Assembly (NCBI GenBank): GCA_963768415.1
Contig: CAVYHX010000031.1
Location: 124,001 to 188,000 of the forward strand
Origin: CAVYHX01 sp963768415
Lineage (GTDB): Bacteria; Pseudomonadota; Gammaproteobacteria; UBA9214
Length of the DNA stretch: 64,000 nucleotides
Direction: 5' to 3'
The notes beneath the pieces are model-generated. The model was not told where the DNA came from. It saw only the letters and a program-made list of their open reading frames with translations, and searched no databases. Shown here piece by piece: positions 42,466 to 52,196 of the stretch. Position numbers and translations under genes: made by a program. Numbering within the stretch: position 1 is the stretch's first letter; each line of letters starts with the position of its first letter.

Positions 42466-44085
42466 ATGAAGTACGACCTGACGCGCCCACCGGACCTGAC
42501 GCATGAAAAGCGCATTGGATTAACACGCACCCAACGACCCGAATACGTCTCCCTGTTGCCGCCCTGCAACCGTGCCTGCCCTGCTGGCGAAAACATCCAG
42601 GCCTGGCTCGCACTGGCCCAGGAAAAACACTACAAGGCAGCGTGGCAGAAACTGATCGAGGAGAATCCCCTGCCGGCAGTGCACGGCCGGGTGTGTTATC
42701 ACCCGTGCGAGAACGACTGCAACCGGGAACGCCTGGATTCTGCAGTCAGTATCCATGCCGTGGAGCGCTTCCTGGGCGACCGGGCCGTGAAGAGGGAATG
42801 GAAAGTTAAATGGGACGCGCCCCCGAGCGGCAAGCGTATCCTGGTAGTGGGTGCCGGACCCAGCGGCTTGTCGGCCGCCTACCATCTGACCCGAATGGGC
42901 CATAGCGTGGAAATTCACGAGGCTGGACCGCGGGCGGGCGGCATGATGCACTTCGGCATTCCGGCCTACCGCATGCCGCGCGACATACTCGATGCGGAAA
43001 TCCGGCGCATCGCGGACATGGGCGTCAGGATCGTGCTGAACCACAAGGTCGAGGATGTACAGGAAGAAATGCGGTCGGGTCACTTCGACGCGGTGTTCGT
43101 CGCTATCGGTGCCCATCTGAGCAAGCGTATCGACATCCCGGCCCGTGATGCCGGCAAGATTATCGATGCGGTCAGCTTCCTCGAAGACGTCGAGGCCGGC
43201 ACACCGCCCCTGCTCGGCCGCCGTGTGGCGGTATACGGTGGCGGCAATACGGCCATGGATGCCGCCCGGGTTGCCAAACGCCTCGGCGCAGATGAGGCGT
43301 TGATTATCTACCGTCGTGATCGCGGACATATGCCGGCACATGCATTCGAAGCGGACGATGCGATCGAGGAAGGCGTGCAGATCAACTGGCTGCGCACCAT
43401 CAGGGAGATCGAGCAGACGAAGTTCACCGTCGAGATCATGGAGATCGACGCGCACGGCCGCCCCGTCGGCACCGGCCACATGGAAACACTGGAAGCGGAC
43501 TCCCTTATCCTGGCCCTGGGTCAGAACACCGATATTACCCTGCTCAGGGACGTCCCGGGGATCGAGTTCGACGGGGACACGGTGATTGTCGATACTCACA
43601 TGATGACAGGGCATGCAGGTATATTTGCCGGGGGCGACATGGTCCCCTCGGAACGCACCGTCACGATCGCAACCGGTCATGGCAAAAAAGCAGCGCGCAA
43701 CATCGACAGCTGGCTGCGCGGCGAACAGTTTACTGAACCGCAGCCGCATGATCTGGCAAGCTTCGAAAAACTCCACCTGTGGTATTTCACCGATGCTTCC
43801 CAGCGTCCGCAGGACAACCTGGAGCCGGGCCGCCGCCACACGGGTTTCGAGGAAGTAGTGCGTGGCCTGAAGAAGAAGGATGCGGTATTCGAGGCCAGGC
43901 GCTGCCTGTCCTGTGGTAATTGTTTCGAGTGCGACGGCTGTTTCGGTGCCTGTCCGGAGCAGGCCATTAGCAAGCGCGGACGCGGCAAGGGTTACGCGGT
44001 TGACTTCGACCGGTGCACGGGTTGCGGTATCTGCTATGAACAGTGCCCCTGTCATGCCATCGAAATGGTACCCGAACCTGCATAA
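42466..44085 (+). CDS. GltD-like NAD(P)-dependent flavoprotein with C-terminal 4Fe-4S domain
   Basis: 539 residues. N-terminal Fe-S region (CNRACPAGENIQ near 34; CYHPCENDCNR near 76), a flavin-binding fingerprint (ILVVGAGPSGLSAAYHL near 125), a second nucleotide site (VAVYGGGNTAMDAARVAKRL near 258) and the GGDMV FAD end. Two C-terminal ferredoxin motifs follow (CLSCGNCFECDGCFGACP.., CTGCGICYEQCPC). Architecture: small-subunit glutamate-synthase-like oxidoreductase that passes electrons between NAD(P)H and ferredoxin. AGGAGAG precedes the ATG. The NifJ gene starts 117 bases downstream, and together they likely form a pyruvate:ferredoxin redox module. Confidence 0.9.
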   Translation: MKYDLTRPPDLTHEKRIGLTRTQRPEYVSLLPPCNRACPAGENIQAWLALAQEKHYKAAWQKLIEENPLPAVHGRVCYHPCENDCNRERLDSAVSIHAVERFLGDRAVKREWKVKWDAPPSGKRILVVGAGPSGLSAAYHLTRMGHSVEIHEAGPRAGGMMHFGIPAYRMPRDILDAEIRRIADMGVRIVLNHKVEDVQEEMRSGHFDAVFVAIGAHLSKRIDIPARDAGKIIDAVSFLEDVEAGTPPLLGRRVAVYGGGNTAMDAARVAKRLGADEALIIYRRDRGHMPAHAFEADDAIEEGVQINWLRTIREIEQTKFTVEIMEIDAHGRPVGTGHMETLEADSLILALGQNTDITLLRDVPGIEFDGDTVIVDTHMMTGHAGIFAGGDMVPSERTVTIATGHGKKAARNIDSWLRGEQFTEPQPHDLASFEKLHLWYFTDASQRPQDNLEPGRRHTGFEEVVRGLKKKDAVFEARRCLSCGNCFECDGCFGACPEQAISKRGRGKGYAVDFDRCTGCGICYEQCPCHAIEMVPEPA

Positions 44086-44202
44086 GAAACTCTGCCATTA
44101 CGCGAACTTCACACCGGATCCCCGTGCAGAAACACCGAATAATGACAATGACCGTTACCTACAATGGCGACCCTGGCATATCCGTGCCACCCGGAGCAAC
44201 AC

Positions 44203-47200
44203 ATGAATGACAGGCAGTCAGTGACCATCGACGGCAATGAGGCCGCGGCCTACGTGGCCTACCGGGTGAACGAGGTCTGTGCAATCTATCCCATCACCCC
44301 CTCCTCCACCATGGGTGAACTGGCCGATCAATGGGCCCAGGAGGGCAAGACCAATATCTGGGGTGATATTCCCAGCATTACGGAAATGCAAAGCGAGGGC
44401 GGGGCCGCGGGGGCCGTCCATGGTGCCTTGCAGACCGGCGCTCTCGCGACGACCTTCACCGCATCCCAGGGTCTGCTGCTGATGATTCCGAACATGTACA
44501 AGATCGCCGGCGAACTCAGCGCGGCAGTATTCCATGTGGCGGCGCGTTCCCTGGCCACGCAGGGCCTGTCCATCTTCGGCGACCACCAGGATGTCATGGC
44601 AGTACGCTCGACCGGTTTTGCCCAGCTGGCATCCGGCTCTGTGCAGGAGGCGCATGATATGGCGCTGATCGCACAGGCAAGCACACTGGAAGCACGTGTG
44701 CCGTTTATTCATTTCTTCGATGGCTTCCGCACCTCGCATGAGGTGAACAAGATCACACTGCTGGCGGACAGCGACATACGCGCCATGATCGACGACGACC
44801 TGGTGATCGCACATCGACGCCGCGGGCTCAACCCGGACCACCCGTTCATGCGCGGTACGGCACAGAATCCCGACGTCTATTTCCAGGCCCGGGAGAGCGT
44901 CAACGCCTACTACCAGAAGACACCCGACATTGTCGCGGCAAAAATGCAGGCCTTTGCCGGGCTGACGGGCCGGCGCTACCACCTGTTCGACTATCATGGC
45001 GATCCGCAGGCAGAGCGGGTCATCATCCTGATGGGATCCGGCGCAGACACGGTGCGCGAGACTGTGACCTGGCTGCAGTCCCGCGGGGAAGCGGTCGGGG
45101 TCATCCAGGTGCACCTGTACCGCCCATTCTCTGCGCGCCACTTCCTTGCCAGCCTGCCTGCCAGCACGCGCCGCATCGCCGTCCTGGACCGCACCAAGGA
45201 ACCGGGCGCGCCCGGCGAACCCCTGTATCAGGATGTAATAACCACGCTGGCGGATGCATACGCAAATGATGAGCTGCCGACCCGGGACATGCCCCGGGTG
45301 ACTGGTGGCCGCTACGGCCTGTCGTCCAAGGAGTTCACGCCGGCGATGGTCAAGGCCGTGTATGCTGAACTGGACCAGGAACGCCCGGCGCGGAACTTTA
45401 CCGTCGGCATCAATGACGACGTCACCCACACCAGCCTGGCATACGACTCGGGATTCATCATCGAACCGGACAGTGTCGTACGCGCCCTGTTCTATGGCCT
45501 CGGTGCCGACGGTACGGTGGGGGCCAACAAGAACACCATCAAGATCATCGGCGCCGACCCGGCATTCCATGCCCAGGGTTACTTCGTCTACGATTCCAAA
45601 AAGTCGGGCTCGCAAACCGTCTCGCATCTGCGTTTCGGTCCGGACCCGATCCGTTCCAGCTACCTGGTGCAGTCCGCCAATTTCATCGGTTGCCACCAGT
45701 TCAACTTTCTCGAGCGGGTCAACGTACTCGAGCAGGCCGCACCCGGCGCGACCTTCCTGCTGAACAGTCCGTTCGGTCCTGCGGCGGTCTGGGATCAATT
45801 ACCACGCGTCATCCAGCAGATCATCATCGAGCGGAACCTGTCATTCCACGTCATCGATGCCTACCGGGTCGCCAGCGAAAGCGGCATGGGTAATCGCATC
45901 AATACGGTCATGCAAACCTGCTTCTTCGCGCTCTCCGGTGTCTTGCCGAAAGACCTGGCCATTGCACAAATCAAGGCGGCCATCGAAAAGACCTATAGCA
46001 AACAGGGTGATGAAGTGGTACGCAGGAATTTTTCCGCGGTCGACAACACGCTGGCCAATCTGTATCCGGTCGAGGTGCCGGCCCGGGTATCAAGCGACCG
46101 TGATCTGCGGCCGCCCGTCCCGCTCCATGCACCGGAATTCGTGCGCAATGTCACCGCGATGATGCTGGCGGGCAAGGGCGATGACCTGCCGGTAAGCGCG
46201 CTGCCCCCGGACGGCACCTGGCCAACGGCAACCAGTTGCTGGGAAAAGCGCAATATCGCGCAGTTTGTCCCGGTATGGGAACCGGATATCTGTATCCAGT
46301 GCGGTCACTGCAGCTTTGTCTGCCCGCACAGTGTCATCCGTGCCAAGTTCTACGACGCAGCAGTCCTCGAACAGGCCCCGCTGGAGTTCAAGTCCGCCGC
46401 GATCGATGCGCGCGGGTTGCCCGATGTGCACTACACGCTGCAGGTCTATCAGGAGGACTGCACCGGCTGCGGGCTATGTGTCGAGGTCTGTCCTGCCCGA
46501 AGCAAAACGGAAGCGGGCCACAGGGCCATCAATATGCAGGCCCAGGCAACCGACCTGACAGCGGACCGCGATCATATCGACTTTTTCGAAACCATCCCCT
46601 ATACCGAACGGGGACGGGTGGATTTCTCGACGGTGCGCGGCGTGCAGTTTCTGCAACCGCTGTTCGAATTTCCGGGCGCCTGTGCCGGTTGCGGTGAAAC
46701 GCCCTACGTCAAACTCCTCTCCCAGTTATTCGGTGACCGCCTGGTCGTCGCCAATGCCACCGGCTGCTCCTCGATTTACGGCGGCAACCTGCCCACAACA
46801 CCGTGGAGCCGGAATGCGGAAGGCCAGGGTCCGGCCTGGTCGAACTCGCTGTTCGAGGACAACGCCGAGTTCGGGTTCGGCTTCCGTCTCACGGCCGACA
46901 GTCAGCTGGCCACTGCCAGACGACTGCTGGGGGAACTCAGCGCGGAACTGGGTGCGCAGCGGGTGGAGGAATTACTGACTGCGCCCCAGGGGGTGGAACA
47001 CGAGATCCGTGCCCAGCGTACCCGCGTTGCAGAACTGCAGGAACGCCTGCGGGAGCTGGATACAGACAGCGCCAGGCACCTGCTGTCAGTCGCCGACCAC
47101 CTCATCCGCCGCAGCATCTGGATGGTCGGCGGTGATGGCTGGGCTTACGACATCGGATCCGCAGGCCTGGATCATGTCCTGTCGAGCCAGCGTGATATCA

Positions 47201-47808
47201 ACGTCCTGGTGCTCGACACCGAAGTCTACTCGAATACCGGCGGGCAGATGTCCAAGTCCACACCACTGGCCGCAGTTGCGAAGTTTGCCACCGGCGGCAA
47301 GCAGGTCCCGAAAAAAGACCTGGTCATGCAGGCAGTCTCCTATGGTCATGTGTACGTGGCCCAGGTGGCCATGGGTGCCAATCCGCAACAGACCCTGCTT
47401 GCATTCCGTGAAGCGGAGGCCTATCCGGGGCCATCCCTGATCATTGCCTACAGTCACTGCATTGCTCATGGTATCAACATGCAGCATGGCCTGAATCAGC
47501 AGCAGCGCGCCGTGCTGAGCGGCCACTGGCCGCTGCTGCGTTACAACCCGGAGGTACGCAAATCCGGCGAGAACCCCTTTGTGCTCGATTCCAGGCCGCC
47601 ACGCATCGCGTTCCGGGACTATGCCGACCAGGAGCTGCGCTACAGGATACTCAGCCGCACCAATCCGGCCGAGGCCGGCAGACTGATGGAGCTGGCCCAG
47701 GCGCACATCGACCGCAGGTGGCGGCTCTATGAACGCGCCGGCTACCAGGGACAGGAACGCCCGGGAGCACCGGACGCGCATCCCGACAGCGGCACGCAGA
47801 CAACCTGA
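44203..47808 (+). CDS. nifJ: Pyruvate:ferredoxin (flavodoxin) oxidoreductase
   Basis: 1201 residues from ATG 44203 (GGAGC upstream), single-chain NifJ type. Order of domains: pyrimidine-binding domain (YPITPSSTMGELADQW), transketolase-like (IGADPAFHAQGYFVYDSKKSGSQTVSHLRFGP), two 4Fe-4S clusters (CIQCGHCSFVCP near 696; CTGCGLCVEVCP near 752), a linker Cys near 830 (ACAGCGETPY) and a TPP-binding C-terminal part (GGDGWAYDIGSAGLDHVL near 975, VLDTEVYSNTGGQMSKSTP). It converts pyruvate and CoA to acetyl-CoA reversibly with ferredoxin. Clean over 3.6 kb, unlike the frameshifted regions. Partner genes on both sides. Confidence 0.95.
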   Translation: MNDRQSVTIDGNEAAAYVAYRVNEVCAIYPITPSSTMGELADQWAQEGKTNIWGDIPSITEMQSEGGAAGAVHGALQTGALATTFTASQGLLLMIPNMYKIAGELSAAVFHVAARSLATQGLSIFGDHQDVMAVRSTGFAQLASGSVQEAHDMALIAQASTLEARVPFIHFFDGFRTSHEVNKITLLADSDIRAMIDDDLVIAHRRRGLNPDHPFMRGTAQNPDVYFQARESVNAYYQKTPDIVAAKMQAFAGLTGRRYHLFDYHGDPQAERVIILMGSGADTVRETVTWLQSRGEAVGVIQVHLYRPFSARHFLASLPASTRRIAVLDRTKEPGAPGEPLYQDVITTLADAYANDELPTRDMPRVTGGRYGLSSKEFTPAMVKAVYAELDQERPARNFTVGINDDVTHTSLAYDSGFIIEPDSVVRALFYGLGADGTVGANKNTIKIIGADPAFHAQGYFVYDSKKSGSQTVSHLRFGPDPIRSSYLVQSANFIGCHQFNFLERVNVLEQAAPGATFLLNSPFGPAAVWDQLPRVIQQIIIERNLSFHVIDAYRVASESGMGNRINTVMQTCFFALSGVLPKDLAIAQIKAAIEKTYSKQGDEVVRRNFSAVDNTLANLYPVEVPARVSSDRDLRPPVPLHAPEFVRNVTAMMLAGKGDDLPVSALPPDGTWPTATSCWEKRNIAQFVPVWEPDICIQCGHCSFVCPHSVIRAKFYDAAVLEQAPLEFKSAAIDARGLPDVHYTLQVYQEDCTGCGLCVEVCPARSKTEAGHRAINMQAQATDLTADRDHIDFFETIPYTERGRVDFSTVRGVQFLQPLFEFPGACAGCGETPYVKLLSQLFGDRLVVANATGCSSIYGGNLPTTPWSRNAEGQGPAWSNSLFEDNAEFGFGFRLTADSQLATARRLLGELSAELGAQRVEELLTAPQGVEHEIRAQRTRVAELQERLRELDTDSARHLLSVADHLIRRSIWMVGGDGWAYDIGSAGLDHVLSSQRDINVLVLDTEVYSNTGGQMSKSTPLAAVAKFATGGKQVPKKDLVMQAVSYGHVYVAQVAMGANPQQTLLAFREAEAYPGPSLIIAYSHCIAHGINMQHGLNQQQRAVLSGHWPLLRYNPEVRKSGENPFVLDSRPPRIAFRDYADQELRYRILSRTNPAEAGRLMELAQAHIDRRWRLYERAGYQGQERPGAPDAHPDSGTQTT

Positions 47809-47836
47809 ATCCGGTTCCATCACAGAGGACTACGGC

Positions 47837-48838
47837 ATGGATCTTCGCAGCACCTATATGGGAATGGACCTCAAGCACCCGATTGTCGCATCGGCCTCAC
47901 CGCTGTCGGAGAAGCTGGAAAATATCAGGCAAATGGAAGATGCGGGCGCAGCGGCAGTCGTCATGTTTTCGCTGTTCGAGGAACAGATAAAACACGAGAA
48001 TGCGGCGATCGAGCACCTGATTACCTCGGGCGCCGAAAGCTATGCGGAATCACTGAGCTATTTTCCGGCATTCGAGGACTACCAGACCGGGCCGGAAGAA
48101 TACCTGAACCTGCTGCGGCAGGCAGCGGAAGCCGTCGATATACCGGTAATCGGCAGTCTCAATGGCATCACCAATGAAGGCTGGGTGGATACCGCACGCA
48201 TGATGCAGGATGCCGGTGCCCGCGGCATCGAGCTGAATGCCTTCTACATACCCGCTCACCTCTATATGACGGGGCGTGAGGTCGAACAACGCTACCTGGA
48301 TGTGCTCAAGGCGGTCAAGGCAGCGGTCACCATTCCGGTAGCCCTGAAACTGAGCCCCTTTTTCAGCGCCATGGGCAACATGGCACGGCAGTTCGATGAG
48401 GCAGGCGTCGACGCGCTGGTGCTGTTTAACCGTTTCTATCAGCCGGACTTCGACCTGGACAAGCTGGAGGTCGTACCGAATCTCGAACTCAGCACGGCGG
48501 CAGAGATCCGCCTGCCGCTGCTCTGGATCGCAGTGCTGCATGGCCGCATCAATGCCTCACTCGCTGCCACCCGGGGGGTGCACAGCCATATCGATGTTAT
48601 CAAGTATCTCATGGCCGGGGCGGACGCCGTGATGACAACCTCCGGCATGCTCAGGCACGGCATCACGTTCCTCACTACCCTGGTGGATGGACTGAAATCC
48701 TGGATGGAAGACCACCAGTACGAATCTGTGGAACAAATGAAGGGCTCCATGAGCCAGCGCAACTGCCCCGATCCCGGCGCCTTTGAACGTGCCAATTACA
48801 TCAAGATACTGGAAAGCTACAAACCCGGTTACGGGTAG
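47837..48838 (+). CDS. Dihydroorotate dehydrogenase-like flavoprotein
   Basis: 333 residues with the PyrD TIM-barrel fold: STYMGMDLKHPIVASASPLSEK, the strand IPVIGSLNG, LYMTGREVEQRYLDVLKAV, ALKLSPFFSAMGNMARQF and the terminal phosphate-binding region. AGAGGA precedes the ATG. It is 28 bases after nifJ and in the same operon. Several DHODH-like proteins partner NifJ-type enzymes and do not act in pyrimidine synthesis, so I give no gene name. The substrate is unproven. Confidence 0.85.
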   Translation: MDLRSTYMGMDLKHPIVASASPLSEKLENIRQMEDAGAAAVVMFSLFEEQIKHENAAIEHLITSGAESYAESLSYFPAFEDYQTGPEEYLNLLRQAAEAVDIPVIGSLNGITNEGWVDTARMMQDAGARGIELNAFYIPAHLYMTGREVEQRYLDVLKAVKAAVTIPVALKLSPFFSAMGNMARQFDEAGVDALVLFNRFYQPDFDLDKLEVVPNLELSTAAEIRLPLLWIAVLHGRINASLAATRGVHSHIDVIKYLMAGADAVMTTSGMLRHGITFLTTLVDGLKSWMEDHQYESVEQMKGSMSQRNCPDPGAFERANYIKILESYKPGYG

Positions 48839-48862
48839 CGAGAGCGGGCAACGGCGGCGGAT

Positions 48863-49240
48863 TCAGGTGAGATGCTCGTTGATGAAACGCTCTATCGTGC
48901 CGTAACTGTCGCCTGCAAATTGCTCGAACTGCGCACCGATACAGTATTTATCCTGGGCCGCACGCCTGGAAAATATCACCTGGCAACTGGCATCGACATG
49001 ACCGCTAGACTGGTCACTCAAAGCAAGGCTGCAGCGCACCTGCACCGTTCCGGACTTGCCTGCAGACAGGAGGTGCCCGCCCGGGAAGATAGACCGGGCC
49101 GACTGTCCGTCACAGCAAAACTGCAGACCGGCGCGCGAGATATCAAGCATGTCCCCCCGCAGCACCTTGCCGTTCGCCACAATGATTTCAAGCGGCAGGC
49201 TGATCCTGATCCTGGGGTGTTCTCTCCTGTCAGTCCTCAT
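48863..49240 (-). CDS. Single-domain PilZ protein
   Basis: 125 residues. The two c-di-GMP contact motifs are present: TDRREHPRIRISLP (RxxxR type, residues 3-10) and DISRAGLQF ((D/N)xSxxG, near 33). No other domain follows. It is a c-di-GMP receptor, fitting the diguanylate cyclases and FimX-like protein in the window. It is convergent with the DHODH-like gene. Confidence 0.9.
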   Translation of the reverse strand: MRTDRREHPRIRISLPLEIIVANGKVLRGDMLDISRAGLQFCCDGQSARSIFPGGHLLSAGKSGTVQVRCSLALSDQSSGHVDASCQVIFSRRAAQDKYCIGAQFEQFAGDSYGTIERFINEHLT

Positions 49241-49396
49241 GTAAACCGTATCCTGTCACTCGATGCTGATAGCGGAATCAGCCTCGCTACCATGTACAAT
49301 GATCCGCAAGCCAGCAATACAGGGATAATTCAGGCTGCGGTGAACAGTGCGCCGGAATCCCCGGATGACACGATTATACGCGCCTGATCAGTCCGG

Positions 49397-49879
49397 TTAT
49401 TCAAGACCCGCCTTGCGGTCGGGTGTGGCTTCATTTCCGGCCTCTATGACAGGGACACCGGGGAAGTAAGTACCTGAGGGGAAATACTCCTCATCGCAAT
49501 GACGCAAGGCGTATCTCAGATCTTTGGCAATGTCTGCATAAGTTCTGTAATTATCCACTTCAATCATGTGGCCATAACTATCCAGCTGGTACAAGCCAAA
49601 ATTATTGTTAATGTTTGCGGCGAATAACCTGCCACCACCCGCCTCCCGGACATATTTGACATTGTCCTGGGAAACCCTGAAGACATACTCACTGCACTCG
49701 CCGCGCCGCAATAATGCCTGTGCCGGCGTGGCACCAGTCCTGCTGGCAGCACGACTGGTCGTGATACCCGCGCTGGAAGGCGGAAGCTCGTCGAGTTGGT
49801 CAGGTGCATGCATATCTATCAGCTCCAGGAACAACGCGGTCGCCATGATGAGATTTATTATCAAGAAACCCCAATTCAT
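49397..49879 (-). CDS. Small membrane-anchored protein, paralogue of the 50139 gene
   Basis: 160 residues. N-terminal anchor (WGFLIINLIMATALFLELI), a variable linker and a C-terminal domain whose order (GECSEYVFRVSQDN, NNNFGLYQLD, ALRHCDEEYFPSGTYFPG) parallels the next gene on this strand. Two Cys and the ending CD-E-(Y/F)-PS-T--P are shared. I chose ATG 49879; the GTG at 49882 is not preferred. Unknown family, probably paralogous with the next entry. Confidence 0.62.
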   Translation of the reverse strand: MNWGFLIINLIMATALFLELIDMHAPDQLDELPPSSAGITTSRAASRTGATPAQALLRRGECSEYVFRVSQDNVKYVREAGGGRLFAANINNNFGLYQLDSYGHMIEVDNYRTYADIAKDLRYALRHCDEEYFPSGTYFPGVPVIEAGNEATPDRKAGLE

Positions 49880-50138
49880 CACTCACCCCTGAAACAGGAA
49901 GCGGGTTCCCGTCTAGCATCAGGTTGAAAATAATTACCCCGTTTCAATTTAAGTAAATTCAAGTAATACACTCTATCTTATTGTTAATAAATTAATATTG
50001 TAATAAATATGCAGTATCAACTGGATGTTGCCTGTGCTTGTACCGCGCATCTTGCCAGGAAAAGGCGGAAGCCGTTTACCGGACAATCCGAATCCAGCAA
50101 CACCCTTACCGCAACGAAGCCTTTGTCCGCCGGGATGT

Positions 50139-50624
50139 CTATGATACACCCATGTCGTCGCCCGGGATGTCCCCCTGCAGTGACCCCGGGTTACGCGCAA
50201 TCCTGAGCACACCCGCCCAGGGAAGGAAGGTCTCGGAGGGGATAAACTCGCCGTCACAATTATACAATGCAAACTTGGTTATAGCGTCTGAATCCGGGTC
50301 GAGGTCAACGTGCGCGTTCCCGGCCCCGTCGATGCCGGCATCGATACCATACACGCCATAGTCATGCGCTACGGAAACAGCATCAAGCACCCGCCTGCGG
50401 GATTGCCTGGAAGAACGCATACTGTCCACGGCGACCCGGTAATAAACCTTGTCACAGTTGATCCGGTTTCCGGGCACCTGCTCTGCAAAAACTTCCGCCG
50501 CCTGCTCGGGCAAACCCGCACTGGCCGGCGCCAGGACATTGGGATCGAATTCCCCGATGACAGACACCCGTAACAGCAATGCGCCGCCCAGGATTATATT
50601 GGATGTCAGGAGCAAATGTTTCAT
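50139..50624 (-). CDS. Small membrane-anchored protein, paralogue of the 49397 gene
   Basis: 161 residues. N-terminal anchor (LLLTSNIILGGALLLRVS), then DPNVLAPASAGLPEQAAEVFAEQVPG, a domain with INCDKVYYRVAVDS, DYGVYGID and ALYNCDGEFIPSETFLPW. The latter three line up with blocks in the neighbouring gene, each with two Cys. The two genes are 259 bp apart with no terminator between. Function unknown. Confidence 0.62.
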   Translation of the reverse strand: MKHLLLTSNIILGGALLLRVSVIGEFDPNVLAPASAGLPEQAAEVFAEQVPGNRINCDKVYYRVAVDSMRSSRQSRRRVLDAVSVAHDYGVYGIDAGIDGAGNAHVDLDPDSDAITKFALYNCDGEFIPSETFLPWAGVLRIARNPGSLQGDIPGDDMGVS

Positions 50625-50664
50625 TTTTCATCCCATCGACGTTTCGTTGCTATGTTTTTTTCCG

Positions 50665-51774
50665 TCAGGGTCCGGTGATCCTCCCGGGCCATTTCAGAAT
50701 ACCGGAGAGCTGACCGCAGATATCATATTCATGGCGCCCAGCCCTTTTGTATACGGCAGACCAGATATCGATTGCGGATTTGATGCTGCGATTGATAGCG
50801 GCCCGATTTCTGGAACGGACCGCCTTGCTTTGTTCCAGATGAATGAACCGGTGCGAGGCTGAATCGGCACTGACATGGCAGGCATCACCGGATCCGTTTG
50901 TATAGCGCCCGTTGGTGTTGGTGGTGCCACCCATGCTGCGGGTGTCTTTACCGTACAGGCAGGCCTTTATTGCACCATCCTTGTTTATTTTACGCTTCAG
51001 CAACCTGAAGAAAACTGCGTTCTTGCGCCGCGGCCGGTCATAACAACCCTGCGCTCAGAATCACCAGGTTAGCATTGGCCGTATTACACTGCGGCCTGTA
51101 TATTCAACAGCTTCGTGGATCCGAAACCGTGCAGCTGAATAAACAGGGTCTCCGCGATCAAAGCGATTTATTTCTTCATGCGCCAGCTGGAACAGGTGAT
51201 TCGTATGGTGGGCCGCATCGCTCTTGTAGTGGTTTCCCGTGCACAGTGATGTCTCCGTGGAACTGTCTCTGCGGGTGCCGGCCAGGGACAAGATATCGGG
51301 GTGCAGCGCTCAGGTACAACTCGATCCCCTGTCGCTCGGTGTATCTGTCCACCTTGGGATGCGGCACCTCGATAGCGACATTCCGGCCATGCGGGATTCA
51401 GCAGGTAGGTACCGCCACCGATAAAACCGGGATCATTAATTGCCGCCATTTCCTTCAGCACATAATGGACTGCAGGCGGATTGCTGTCGCTGTCCTCAAA
51501 CCGGATGACCTCATACCCGATACTGGCCGCCGCGTCATTGGCACAGGTGGAATTCCTGACTCAGGAATGCAGCAAACACATACCGGAACTGCTGCCGGGT
51601 AGCGGTATCCGGCTCCTGCCAGCGATTATCCTGTTTTGCACCGTAATCCAGGGCTGAGAGAAAATCCTGCAGACTGCCTGTCACGGTCCGCGGCTCACCC
51701 GCAGAGACGGGAAAAGACAGCACTGTCGCCAGCAGAAAAACCGCAGCATTGTTAACCCATCCGTTCTTCATCAT
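50665..51774 (-). pseudogene. Secreted hydrolase-like protein, at least five frameshifts
   Basis: Pieces on the minus strand: signal peptide (AAVFLLATVLSFPVSA), SLQDFLSALDYGAKQDNRW, IGYEVIRFEDSDSNPPAVHYVLKEMAAINDPGFIGGGTYLLNP, IEVPHPKVDRYTERQGIELYLSAAPRYLV, LAGTRRDSSTETSLC..DAAHHTNHLFQLAHEEI, TLFIQLHGFGS, ANANLVILSAG, RGARTQFSSGLLKRKINKDGAIKACLYGKDTRSMGGTTN, RFIHLEQSKAVR. The ATG at 51774 has AGAGGA. The piece order and IEVPHP / LAGT-R / HGFGS / HLEQS-VR blocks belong together in an uncharacterised secreted hydrolase-like protein of about 370 codons. Breaks are too many to trust the exact end. Confidence 0.6.
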
Positions 51775-52196
51775 TAAATCCTCTTGTAAATCAGGCCTCA
51801 CCCACGCAGACCAGGTCATCGGCATATCAGTATGTTATGGACTGGCGAAGCGCCTGTATATTGACCAAAAGTACAAGCAGTTGACTGCATGCGGTCCGCG
51901 ACACCGGGGCATGGCGCCGCCAGCCATGCAGTGACTGGCAGGCAGATACCACCCGGACCCGGTCTGCATGTCTTCTGCACCATGCCCCCGTGCACGCACC
52001 TCGCCATGCCCCGCATATACCGGCTGACGCCATTTCCGCCTGCCGCCCATGGCCGGATTGCCGGTGGTGTGCGTGAGATTCAAGTAACCCCCCCGGGTGC
52101 CGAAATACGGGTAGTTGAGCTGTGTGCCGGGCTGCAGTGATTTCATACCACCGCAGGGCTTTGAATATCGACATTAAAACGCGAGGAGGAATTTCA
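51775..52196. other. Divergent intergenic region
   Basis: About 420 bp between the broken hydrolase and the FimX-like gene. A minus-strand frame (51835-52146, starting MKSLQPGTQLNYPYFGTRGGYLNL) might be a further damaged small gene, but I cannot support it. No repeats noticed. Confidence 0.4.

Noticed and set aside
42520..45798. Long minus-strand frames opposite the oxidoreductase and nifJ genes (511 and 526 codons)
   Set aside because: They have no ribosome sites or motifs and mirror highly conserved plus-strand proteins; open antisense frames are expected from GC-rich codon use.
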